A stretch of 20,714 nucleotides of DNA, taken from a virus. The notes beneath the pieces were generated by a model that worked only from the letters and a program-made list of their open reading frames with translations, did no database searches and was not told the DNA's origin. Shown one piece after another: positions 10,501 through 16,006 of the stretch; within the stretch, counting starts at the first letter, position 1; every line of letters starts with the position of its first letter. A program made the translations under genes and the position numbers. The stretch spans positions 1-20,714 of IMG/VR virus record IMGVR_UViG_3300042261_002201; one strand, written 5' to 3'.

Positions 10501-10733
10501 TTACACTTACTCCTGGTGGTACTGGGACCGTTTCTATAGCTGGGAACGTAGGTATCGGAACAAGCAAGTTAGGATTTTATGGTGCTACGCCTGCGAGTAA
10601 ACCATCGGCTTACACTGTGTCTAATGCCTCGGAGGACCGGGCGTACGACGCAAACGCAACGACACTTGACGAAATAGCAGATGTGCTCGGAACTCTGATC
10701 TCAGATCTAAAAACACTTGGATTGATTGGGTAA
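7554..10733 (+). CDS. Phage tail fibre / adhesin with head-type repeats
   Basis: A 1059-residue protein starting 3 nt after the giant gene, with a GGAGGG ribosome site inside that gene's end. The N-terminal ~225 residues resemble virion-anchoring fibre segments. A VGTSAPSSRLHS-type module follows (about 265-330), then a jelly-roll-like, possibly carbohydrate-binding domain (about 345-465). Twelve 16-residue repeats of the form NTTGxQTAIGxxxGYS cover 517-708 and resemble trimeric adhesin head repeats. A fibronectin-like domain lies around 725-825. A second copy of the VGIGT...LH module comes next, and the C-terminus has a heptad-like helix (DEIADVLGTLISDLKTLGLIG) that probably trimerises the fibre. 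The likely role is host receptor binding at the tail tip. The central part is more AT-rich and Thr/Gly-rich than the ends, suggesting module exchange. No enzymatic domain was recognised. Confidence 0.85.
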   Translation: MSLSATYVSSYQFTVDLDQTGSFVPGRSVRMNCGVDGYKYGYVDSSAYSTLTTVTLLSSESDALTENLESVDYSSVKPDSTNTGNLGIHVPIMLRGWVSGLVISIKDSDEIYISSGGIHISDGTYERVYLSPSVITKQLTGLSVSTRYAVYLKPPTSGLTISSDCVEYSSTLAAESASKQGWYHPSNTTWRCIGYVTTDSGGLITSREVLGGAVLTGRTYGQILCGGTGSGENLTFTSTSNATKGSILFGSSGYDEANNRLGVGTSAPSSRLHSLATTEQLRLGYDASNYNAFTVGSTGSLTIAATGTNPSITLTPGGTGVVAASSNLTITGSSNSIATVGSELISASDDRTFASDTGAWTKGANWTIGSGVATHTAGANNLTYTGLTPTAGASYQIKATVVTTVAGTLTPQIGGVSGSAVGQSTGTLTQHVWVIVGTNTTQFSFVPSSAWAGTIDDVTITQITPSTSILNLKNSDATSGPEFRSGGSGINVTAIGIDSGKHRITGSNAATLIGYRAGYLSTTGAQTAIGHQSGYSNTTGTQTAIGHQAGYSNTTGNQTAIGYQSGYSNTTGYQTAIGYQSGYSNTTGYQTAIGQSAGYYNTTGAQTAIGYSAGYYNTTGTQTAIGHVAGYSNTTGYQTAIGQSAGYSNTTGYQTALGYQAGYSNTTGTQTAIGYQAGYSNTTGYQTAIGHLAGYSNTTGTQTAIGYYSDHLAPTAITTSNAVAYAGSGVDAGTHRYRVVFVLTGGDTAGSDSKSVTTTSDNDQVDLSGIPTYVGPKTCTARKIYRTKATSSSSPYYLVATISDNTTTTYSDTTPDASISTLLPSPNAMAIGYQAKTIFSNDVVFGSDTGPASNIYFGKGIYSATPTTTTIYGTGGLGTDIAGAGLYLAGGKGTGTGNGGDVRIQVALPGSSGTTENSLTDVLNVIGSTGYVGIGTATASAKLHSLATTEQLRLGYDASNYNAFTVGSTGSLTIAATGTNPSITLTPGGTGTVSIAGNVGIGTSKLGFYGATPASKPSAYTVSNASEDRAYDANATTLDEIADVLGTLISDLKTLGLIG
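8370..8512 (+). repeat. 143-bp direct repeat, copy 1 (partner at 10383)
   Basis: This stretch, from CATTCTCTTGCAACGAC to GGTGGTACTGG, recurs at 10383-10525 with only a few substitutions. It encodes HSLATTEQLRLGYDAS and the following ~30 residues. The two copies flank the entire variable centre of the fibre, so recombination between them would remove about 2 kb in frame. Confidence 0.93.
9103..9678 (+). repeat. 48-bp tandem repeat, twelve units, in tail fibre
   Basis: The landmark CTGGTTAT recurs exactly every 48 nt from 9103 to 9631, giving twelve units that stop at 9679. Each encodes 16 residues (GYSNTTGxQTAIGxxx). Most variation is at a few codons (Tyr/Thr/Ala after TTG; Gly-Tyr-Gln, Gly-His-Gln or Gly-Gln-Ser in the loop). 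Near identity at DNA level makes copy-number change by slippage or recombination likely. Confidence 0.96.
10383..10525 (+). repeat. 143-bp direct repeat, copy 2 (partner at 8370)
   Basis: This is the second copy of the 143-bp in-frame repeat. Each copy is preceded by a VG(I/V)GT-type segment, so the repeated protein module is somewhat longer than the near-identical DNA core. Confidence 0.93.
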
Positions 10734-10748
10734 ATGGCTACTATCGGG

Positions 10749-10777
10749 TTGACAATATCGATGCAAGAAAGTAATAT
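10749..10777 (+). promoter_or_regulatory. Sigma70-type promoter upstream of small tail genes
   Basis: A perfect -35 box TTGACA (10749-10754) and a -10-like TAATAT (10772-10777, four of six consensus matches) are separated by exactly 17 nt. They lie in the 97-nt gap between the tail fibre stop and the gene at 10831. A start near 10784 would give a short leader ending at GGAG before the ATG at 10831. This suggests the downstream small genes can be transcribed separately from the upstream late genes. Confidence 0.5.
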
Positions 10778-10830
10778 GAACCGGACTATCATCAGGTAAC
10801 CACAAACAAAAACTAGTTATGGAGTAGTAA

Positions 10831-11202
10831 ATGGCATTACAGAAGAATTTTGATCTTCCGACAGGAATCAATCTCCCAGAGGCATACATTAGGATATCCA
10901 CACTGGGGATGGATCTTGATCCATCCCGCAGAAAGGCCGTGTCCATCACGGTGCAGGTGTTTGCCGACAAGGAGTGCAGGGATGAACTGAAACTTCCGGT
11001 AGCTTCTCTGGCTTACGGTTGCTCGGAACCCGAGATTGCTGTAGACCCGGAAACAGGTCTTGAGATTGAGCCTACCGACACCACCTACGCAGACTACTTC
11101 TCGACCAGTGCGCTATCAGTGGATGGGGTAAACATCATATCCAATGCATACGCCTTCCTCAAGGGAACACAGGCATTATTCAACGATGCCATGGATTGCT
11201 AA
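10831..11202 (+). CDS. Hypothetical phage tail-region protein
   Basis: A 123-residue acidic protein starting MALQKNFDLPTGINLPEAYIRI, preceded by GGAG at suitable spacing. It looks like a single compact beta-rich domain: alternating hydrophobic strands such as AVSITVQVFAD, and no membrane segment or signal peptide. Its place between the tail fibre and further tail-type genes suggests a minor tail or chaperone role, but no family was recognised. It is the first gene after the promoter-like element at 10749. Confidence 0.7.
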   Translation: MALQKNFDLPTGINLPEAYIRISTLGMDLDPSRRKAVSITVQVFADKECRDELKLPVASLAYGCSEPEIAVDPETGLEIEPTDTTYADYFSTSALSVDGVNIISNAYAFLKGTQALFNDAMDC

Positions 11203-11222
11203 CACACACAGGAGAACAGACC

Positions 11223-11375
11223 ATGCAGTTCGACAACGAAGACCAGAAGTTTCTATTCCTTCAACTTGTGGAGCAGGCACAGTGGCCGGGTGGCGCTTCG
11301 GAGAAGATCACTGACTTGAAAGAGCAGATTCGGTCGGCGCCAGTATCTGAAACGCAACAACCTCCGGTCGGTTAG
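11223..11375 (+). CDS. Small hypothetical phage protein, 50 residues
   Basis: An ATG at 11223 preceded by AGGAGA (spacing about 7) opens a 50-codon frame ending in TAG at 11375. The product begins MQFDNEDQKFLFLQLVEQAQ, with an amphipathic helix followed by a Gln/Pro-rich tail. Strong ribosome site, snug fit between flanking genes and plausible composition support a real gene. Function is unknown. Confidence 0.55.
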   Translation: MQFDNEDQKFLFLQLVEQAQWPGGASEKITDLKEQIRSAPVSETQQPPVG

Positions 11376-11387
11376 GAAGATTCAAGA

Positions 11388-11825
11388 ATGGCTTGGGGGA
11401 TTACGGAAAGCATTGCTTGGTCCTCATTGGAAGACTCTGCATGGATGTTTTACGAGAAGCTCACTGAACTATCGTCCAGTGTGTACTCGCAAAGCAGCAC
11501 TCACGATACGGTCCCCCTTGTATTCAGTCGATCACTTCTGTCGGAAACACTCCAGGAGAGCTTTACTGCATCCCTGGAGTTGTTTCTTGACCGTTGGCTA
11601 ACAGCCAATGTTGAAGCCCCTTCCGACTCTGCCACAGTCAACCTGCTCTTTACGCGAAACATCGACTCGTCTATTGACCAAGCCACATCGTCATCAGTCA
11701 TGTCCTTGGTTATTGCGTGGGATGTATTCAATACAACTATCGAATCCGTTACTGTCCTTCGTAGTTCGGAGAGTGTCACGCAGTATCTGACCATGGAACG
11801 GATTTACATTCTCTCCATAGAGTGA
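11388..11825 (+). CDS. Hypothetical phage protein, 145 residues
   Basis: A Ser/Thr- and Glu-rich acidic protein starting MAWGITESIAWSSLEDSAWM. It has no cysteines, signal peptide or obvious catalytic motif. It begins 12 nt after the previous small gene and ends 7 nt before the next, consistent with one operon. Tryptophan-containing ESIAWSS/EDSAW motifs near the N-terminus hint at a short duplicated element. No family was recognised; a structural or tail-accessory role is inferred only from position. Confidence 0.6.
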   Translation: MAWGITESIAWSSLEDSAWMFYEKLTELSSSVYSQSSTHDTVPLVFSRSLLSETLQESFTASLELFLDRWLTANVEAPSDSATVNLLFTRNIDSSIDQATSSSVMSLVIAWDVFNTTIESVTVLRSSESVTQYLTMERIYILSIE

Positions 11826-11832
11826 GGAAAAG

Positions 11833-12657
11833 ATGGGGTCTTTGTCCGACTATTCCGAGAATAAGTTGCTGGAACACGTATTCTACTCCGAGCTCACTCC
11901 TCCTGCTACCCTGTATGTTGGGTTGTTTACCGCAGATCCGACAGATACCGGGAGTCTTGCAAACGAGGTCGCAGATTCGAACGGGTATTCCAGGGTAGAG
12001 GTAACGTTCTCATCGTCTTTTAACCGCACGGTTGCCAACGATTCGGACCTGACCTTCCCAGCTACGACTGGATCATGGGGGGATCTGACACACTGGGCCA
12101 TTCTGGATTCTGCAACTCTCGGTAGCGGGAACGTACTAGCTCACGGTTCGCTGTCTGCAACGTTTGCAACGGTTACCGGGAATACCGTCAGAATAGCGGA
12201 GGGTGATTTGTGGGTGAAGATGAATGACTCCACATCCGGATCGGGGTTCACCACATACTTGGCTGACAATCTCCTGAACCTACTGTTCTGCGGAACCAGC
12301 TATAGCGTTCCGTCCACCTATGTCGCACTTTATCACACGGACCTATCAGATTCTTCCGACGATACTACGGATGCCACGGAAGTTTCAGGAACTGGATACG
12401 CTAGAGTCCTGGTCAATCCGAATTCAGGCTCGTCTCCCAAGTGGTCTATCCCATCCAGTGGATCAGTAGAGAATGCCAGTGAGATTTCAATTGGTCCGCC
12501 AACCGGGACATGGACTCAGATTGTTGCTCTTGCCGTGGTAGATAGCAGTGGGGTTGGGAAGGTGCTGTGCTACGACAACAACGTGGTGGACCAGACTCCC
12601 CTTAGCGGGGACACGGTTTCATTCCCTGCCTCCAGCCTGTCAGTCACACTGTCATAG
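11833..12657 (+). CDS. Phage tail protein with two tandem YVGLF/YVALY domains
   Basis: A 274-residue protein made of two related halves. The first opens SDYSENKLLEHVFYSELTPPATLYVGLFTADPTD and the second TTYLADNLLNLLFCGTS followed by VPSTYVALYHTDLSD. In each, a Glu-Val plus G-Y-(S/A)-R-V segment and a W-x-(D/Q)-(L/I)-(T/V)-x-(W/L)-A-(I/V) strand follow. This domain is common in phage tail or fibre-associated proteins, usually as one copy. A GAGGAAAAG ribosome site precedes the ATG. A structural tail role is likely; the molecular function is unknown. Confidence 0.65.
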   Translation: MGSLSDYSENKLLEHVFYSELTPPATLYVGLFTADPTDTGSLANEVADSNGYSRVEVTFSSSFNRTVANDSDLTFPATTGSWGDLTHWAILDSATLGSGNVLAHGSLSATFATVTGNTVRIAEGDLWVKMNDSTSGSGFTTYLADNLLNLLFCGTSYSVPSTYVALYHTDLSDSSDDTTDATEVSGTGYARVLVNPNSGSSPKWSIPSSGSVENASEISIGPPTGTWTQIVALAVVDSSGVGKVLCYDNNVVDQTPLSGDTVSFPASSLSVTLS

Positions 12658-12666
12658 GGGTATTGC

Positions 12667-13011
12667 ATGACCACAGAAACGATCTACATCGGAAGAGACA
12701 ACCGAATCGACATGATCCTGAAGTCAGATGACGAGGCGGTAGATCTAAGCTTGGTGACGAAGATCGAGATCGATATCGACGGCGTGGTGATTTCATCAGA
12801 GAATTGGGTTTCGGACCCTGTTCTATGGAACCGGGAAGGATACGATACCGGAGAGATTCGGATGATCCTCGGATTGGAAGAGGGACTTACGGCATCTGCC
12901 GCGAAGAAGAAAGCATACATCACGGTATACGATGCATCAAACACGCACGGCATCGTGTGGGGATGGTTCCCGGTTAAGGTTACGGATGAGCCGGAACCGG
13001 TCACGCCGTAG
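12667..13011 (+). CDS. Small Ig-like phage tail/baseplate protein
   Basis: A 114-residue protein beginning MTTETIYIGRDNRIDMIL, with alternating strands, a short LGLEEGL segment and an ending GIVWGWFPVKVTDEPEP. The I-G-x-D-N opening and the G-I-V-W-G strand are seen in many small phage proteins near tail-fibre genes, probably with an Ig-like beta sandwich. It starts 9 nt after the previous stop. The assignment is by pattern memory; no precise function is claimed. Confidence 0.6.
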   Translation: MTTETIYIGRDNRIDMILKSDDEAVDLSLVTKIEIDIDGVVISSENWVSDPVLWNREGYDTGEIRMILGLEEGLTASAAKKKAYITVYDASNTHGIVWGWFPVKVTDEPEPVTP

Positions 13012-13076
13012 AATTTTGGTGAAAGTAGATTGCTTTCCTGATATGCTGTACACGAACCTAAACCATGGAGGGCGGC

Positions 13077-13334
13077 ATGAAAACATTGGCATGTGTGGTT
13101 CTGTCGGCAGTTTTGTGTTTGCAGATAGCCATTACCGGAGAGTGGAATCCGTACGCTACATCGTCAGGAAAGCAGAGGCGGGATGACCGGCAAGTTCACG
13201 GGATACCAGGGAACCCAAATTATGTTCCGGCAGACGATGTCTTGGTGAATACCCGGGATGGGAGTGTTGCGGTTCAGGTTGCTCCGGGTGCGTTCGTGGA
13301 CACCAGGACCGGTCAAGTCATTCCTGGATACTAA
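13077..13334 (+). CDS. Small secreted phage protein, unknown function
   Basis: An 85-residue protein whose N-terminus (MKTLACVVLSAVLCLQIAITG) is a typical Sec signal: one basic residue, a hydrophobic core and a small-residue end. The start was set at 13077 because GGAGGG lies just upstream; the in-frame ATG at 13065 would overlap that site and spoil the signal peptide. The mature part is Pro/Gly- and Asp-rich with repeated TRDG/TRTG turns (VNTRDGSVAVQVAPG, VDTRTGQVIPG), suggesting a short beta-hairpin repeat. No lipobox with a small residue before Cys is visible, so I do not call it a spanin lipoprotein. It is the last phage gene before the foreign cassette. Confidence 0.65.
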   Translation: MKTLACVVLSAVLCLQIAITGEWNPYATSSGKQRRDDRQVHGIPGNPNYVPADDVLVNTRDGSVAVQVAPGAFVDTRTGQVIPGY

Positions 13335-13337
13335 CCC

Positions 13338-13351
13338 ACCCAGCAATGGGT
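13338..13351 (+). promoter_or_regulatory. Hairpin with GCAA tetraloop at cassette left edge
   Basis: ACCCA (13338-13342), loop GCAA, TGGGT (13347-13351) is a perfect 5-bp stem closed by a GNRA tetraloop, four bases after the phage stop codon. No U-tract follows, so it is at best a weak or factor-assisted terminator, or a transcript-end stabiliser. It lies where phage composition gives way to the GC-rich cassette. Confidence 0.35.
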
Positions 13352-13367
13352 ATTCCTGGAGGTGCAT

Positions 13368-13751
13368 GTGGGAGAGATTTTTGAGATCTATGTGAAGACG
13401 CACTTCTCCGCCGCCCACCGACTGGAGGGCTACGCCGGGGATTGCGCCAGGACGCACGGGCACAACTGGCTGGTCGAAGCCTACGTCAAGTGCTCCCGAC
13501 TGAACGAGATCGGGATCGGCATCGATTTCCGCGACATCAAGGAGGCCGTGAAAACGGTCCTGTCTGGACTGGATCACTGCGACCTGAACGAAATCCAGCC
13601 CTTCGACCGGGTGAACCCCACCTCCGAAAACATCGCCAAGCATCTCTATGAAGAGCTTTCCAAGCGGCTCGACAGCGACACGGTGAAGGTGTCGAAGATC
13701 AAGGTCTGCGAGACCCCAGGTGCCGGGGCCTACTACTACGTTGAGGAGTAG
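13368..13751 (+). CDS. queD: QueD, 6-carboxy-tetrahydropterin synthase
   Basis: QueD converts 7,8-dihydroneopterin triphosphate to 6-carboxy-5,6,7,8-tetrahydropterin, the second step from GTP to preQ0. In this 127-residue protein the zinc ligands are H17 (FSAAH), H30 and H32 (THGH); the catalytic cysteine is C26; D69-H70 lie in LDHCDLNE and E115 in VCETPGAG. All hallmark residues of the family are present and the length is normal. The GTG at 13368 is preferred because GGAGG (13358-13362) lies 5 nt upstream; the in-frame GTG at 13362 would overlap that site. It is the first gene of the cassette, and no promoter of its own was seen, so read-through from the phage late genes is possible. Confidence 0.9.
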   Translation: MGEIFEIYVKTHFSAAHRLEGYAGDCARTHGHNWLVEAYVKCSRLNEIGIGIDFRDIKEAVKTVLSGLDHCDLNEIQPFDRVNPTSENIAKHLYEELSKRLDSDTVKVSKIKVCETPGAGAYYYVEE

Positions 13752-13754
13752 TCC

Positions 13755-14450
13755 ATGACGAGCGACAGGAAAGCAGTCGTCCTCTCCAGCGGTGGTCTCG
13801 ATTCCACCACGGTGATGGCCATTGCGCGATCGCAGGACTACGAGGTCTACAGCCTGAGCTTTCGCTACGGGCAGCGTCATGCGGTGGAACTGGAGGCTTC
13901 CCGGAAGGTCGCCATCGCCCTTGGCGCCCGGGAGCACCTGGTTGTGGACGTGGACCTGGGGAAGATCGGCGGCTCGGCCCTCACGGCCCCCATCGACGTG
14001 CCGAAATCCAGGGCCGAGGCGGACATGAGCGCCGACATCCCGGTGACCTACGTTCCGGCCCGAAACACCATCTTCCTCTCCTATGCCCTGGCCTGGGCGG
14101 AGGTGCTCGGGGCATCGGACATCTTCATCGGGGTGAACGCCGTCGACTACAGCGGCTATCCGGACTGCCGACCGGAGTTCATCGAAGCTTTCGAGCGCAT
14201 GGCCAATCTTGCCACCAAGGCCGCCGTCGAAGGCAAAATGACGATCAGGATCCAGACTCCCCTCATCCACATGACCAAAGCGGAAATCATCAAGCGCGGG
14301 ATCGCGCTCGGGGTGGACTACGGCCTCACGCACAGTTGCTACGATCCCTCGCCCGAGGGAAAGGCCTGTGGTCAGTGTGACAGCTGCCTTTTGAGGAAGA
14401 AGGGGTTTAGCGAGGCGGGTGTTGAAGACCCGACCGTATACATAGATTAG
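13755..14450 (+). CDS. queC: QueC, 7-cyano-7-deazaguanine (preQ0) synthase
   Basis: QueC turns 7-carboxy-7-deazaguanine into preQ0 using ATP and ammonia, the last step of the preQ0 pathway. The 231-residue protein has the PP-loop SGGLDST at 12-18, the FRYGQRH motif, [12 protein letters not shown], and the [19 protein letters not shown] substrate region. Four C-terminal cysteines (C195, C205, C208, C211) form the zinc site. Length and motifs are those of an intact enzyme. Only 3 nt separate it from queD, so the two are almost certainly co-transcribed. preQ0 can feed tRNA queuosine/archaeosine synthesis or DNA modification; the downstream dpdA points to DNA. Confidence 0.93.
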   Translation: MTSDRKAVVLSSGGLDSTTVMAIARSQDYEVYSLSFRYGQRHAVELEASRKVAIALGAREHLVVDVDLGKIGGSALTAPIDVPKSRAEADMSADIPVTYVPARNTIFLSYALAWAEVLGASDIFIGVNAVDYSGYPDCRPEFIEAFERMANLATKAAVEGKMTIRIQTPLIHMTKAEIIKRGIALGVDYGLTHSCYDPSPEGKACGQCDSCLLRKKGFSEAGVEDPTVYID

Positions 14451-14514
14451 CCTGCGCCGGCACCAACCCCGGGGCAAGGTGCAACGGGCGAGGCGCGTAC
14501 AGGGGACCTCCGAA

Positions 14515-15468
14515 ATGCTCGATGTCCAGAATCAACCGGGTCTGAACACGATCGACATAGACAAAGTGGGCGTTTGCGACGTGAGCTACCCCATCGAGGT
14601 GCTCGACAAGAACCAGGAGAAGCAGAGCACCATCGCCCAGATCAACATGTACGTGGACCTTCCCCACCGGTACAAGGGGACCCACATGAGCCGGTTCATC
14701 GAGGTCCTGAACCAGTACCGCGGGGAAGTCACCGTGCGGAACATGGGGGAGATTCTTCGAGAGATCGCGAGCAGTCTCGAGGCCAAATCCGCTCACATGG
14801 AACTGGCCTTCAAATATTTCGTCGAGAAGGAGGCCCCTGTTTCCAAGTCCAGGAGTCTCATGGGCTACGATTGCCGCTTCACAGGATGCTGCTCGCCGGA
14901 AAACGGGGAAGATTTCGTCCTGGAGGTGACCGTCCCCGTCATGAATCTGTGCCCCTGCTCCAAGGAAATAAGCGCGAGCGCGGCTCACAATCAACGGAGC
15001 GCCGTCACGGTCCAGTTGCGCTTCGCCGAGTTCGTCTGGATCGAGGACGTCATCACCCTGGTGGAGCGGTCCGCCAGTTGCGATCTCTACGCGCTCCTCA
15101 AACGTCCCGACGAGAAGTACGTCACCGAGCGGGCCTACGAAAACCCCCGGTTCGTGGAGGACATCGTGAGGATCATCGCGGAGGAACTGCTGGCCGACCC
15201 AAAGGTGACCTGGTTTTCCGTGAAATCCATCAATTTTGAGAGCATCCACAACCACAACGCCTACGCCTATGTGGAGAGGGACAAGCGTGCGGAACACTGC
15301 GCGTCGTCCTCCGGAGACCGCCGGCCGCTGAGCGCATCCCGACAGGGAAATGACAGGGGCGGATGCCCCGAATGCGGCAATGACACCGGCTTCTACCATT
15401 GGGATGAGGTCTGTCCCAGTTGCGGCTGGAGCAAACCCCTCGTCCCCTCGGGAAACGAGGAGGATTAG
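14515..15468 (+). CDS. folE2: FolE2-type GTP cyclohydrolase with C-terminal zinc ribbon
   Basis: GTP cyclohydrolase IB makes 7,8-dihydroneopterin triphosphate from GTP, the QueD substrate. Family signatures are the N-terminal DVQ and KVGV segments, THMSRFIEVL, NLCPCSKEIS (C146, C148) followed by AHNQRS, and YENPRFVEDIVRIIAEEL. I chose ATG 14515, with AGGGGA upstream, because the family starts close to DVQ; the GTG at 14479 would add a basic, unconserved leader. The product is 317 residues. The core ends near YAYVERDKR, and the last ~55 residues add a linker plus a C284-x2-C287 / C300-x2-C303 zinc ribbon that the family normally lacks. The gene is 64 nt after queC and 3 nt before the next gene. 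Confidence 0.88.
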   Translation: MLDVQNQPGLNTIDIDKVGVCDVSYPIEVLDKNQEKQSTIAQINMYVDLPHRYKGTHMSRFIEVLNQYRGEVTVRNMGEILREIASSLEAKSAHMELAFKYFVEKEAPVSKSRSLMGYDCRFTGCCSPENGEDFVLEVTVPVMNLCPCSKEISASAAHNQRSAVTVQLRFAEFVWIEDVITLVERSASCDLYALLKRPDEKYVTERAYENPRFVEDIVRIIAEELLADPKVTWFSVKSINFESIHNHNAYAYVERDKRAEHCASSSGDRRPLSASRQGNDRGGCPECGNDTGFYHWDEVCPSCGWSKPLVPSGNEED

Positions 15469-15471
15469 GAC

Positions 15472-15864
15472 ATGAGGATATACCTGGCCGGCCCCATTTT
15501 TCAGTGTGAAGACGACGAGTGCATCCACTGGCGCGAAGAGGTCAAGAGGAGGCTTCCGGACCACGAAGTCCTCGATCCCATGGAGAGGGATTATCGAGGG
15601 AAGACGGACGAGTTTTTTCGTGAAATCGTGGAAGATGATAAGGAGCATATAGACAACTGTGATATTCTGTTGGTCAATCATCTGAAGCCGAGCGTAGGAA
15701 CCTCCATGGAAGTCCTCTATGCATGGGAGAGAGGCAAGCACGTCTTCGTTGTCTGTAACAACGGCGAACTGAGCCCTTGGATGCTCTACCACTGCCACAA
15801 GGTTTTCCGGTTCCTCGACGAGGCCATCGCGCATGTGAAGGACCTGACGGTCACACGAGAATAG
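15472..15864 (+). CDS. Nucleoside 2-deoxyribosyltransferase-like protein
   Basis: A 130-residue protein starting MRIYLAGPIF, the signature N-terminus of the nucleoside 2-deoxyribosyltransferase fold. D64 in NCDILLVNHL and E80 in GTSMEVLYAWERGKHVFVV correspond to the substrate-binding aspartate and nucleophilic glutamate of the family. The enzymes exchange or hydrolyse bases on 2'-deoxynucleosides. A GGAGGA site inside the end of folE2 precedes the ATG by a short spacer, so translation is probably coupled. Within a preQ0/DpdA operon it could make, salvage or destroy 7-deazaguanine deoxynucleosides; that is inference. A related sugar-nucleotide hydrolase function is also possible. Confidence 0.78.
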   Translation: MRIYLAGPIFQCEDDECIHWREEVKRRLPDHEVLDPMERDYRGKTDEFFREIVEDDKEHIDNCDILLVNHLKPSVGTSMEVLYAWERGKHVFVVCNNGELSPWMLYHCHKVFRFLDEAIAHVKDLTVTRE

Positions 15865-15871
15865 GCTTTGC

Positions 15872-16006
15872 ATGGTCACTTGGAAACGACAACTGGTTCA
15901 GCTTGATTCCTCCGACGCCGGAGGAACTGGCAGAAACATTCAAGGCGAAGAGGAAGAAATAGTGCGGGACTGGTTGTCAAACACCGGCAGGAAAGTTCCG
16001 GCATGA
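15872..16006 (+). CDS. Possible 44-residue ORF overlapping dpdA start
   Basis: ATG at 15872 opens 44 codons (MVTWKRQLVQLDSSDAGG...) whose TGA overlaps the dpdA ATG as ATGA. This arrangement favours translational coupling. Against it: no convincing ribosome site precedes it, and another frame over the same bases (to TAG at 15962) reads equally protein-like, ending PPTPEELAETFKAKRKK but with no nearby start codon. The stretch may instead be a decayed gene remnant or a leader. Confidence 0.25.
   Translation: MVTWKRQLVQLDSSDAGGTGRNIQGEEEEIVRDWLSNTGRKVPA

Noticed and set aside
10734-10799. 21-codon ORF right after the tail fibre stop
   Set aside because: It is too short, its ATG directly abuts the TAA without its own ribosome site, and its bases are better explained by the promoter they contain.
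13077-13334. Outer-membrane spanin lipoprotein
   Set aside because: The cysteine in the signal region lacks a lipobox with a small residue before it, and no partner spanin frame overlaps.
13164-14477. Long open frame on the minus strand (437 codons) across queD and queC
   Set aside because: It is antisense to two enzymes with complete catalytic motifs. High GC removes stop codons in this frame, and no recognisable motif appears.
14515-15468. QueF (preQ0 reductase) as identity of the third cassette gene
   Set aside because: The QueF signature segments are absent; THMSRF, CPCSKEIS and AHNQRS are FolE2 hallmarks.
14407-15879. Minus-strand open frame of 490 codons across folE2 and the transferase gene
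   Set aside because: It runs opposite conserved FolE2 and nucleoside transferase motifs and is a GC-driven shadow.
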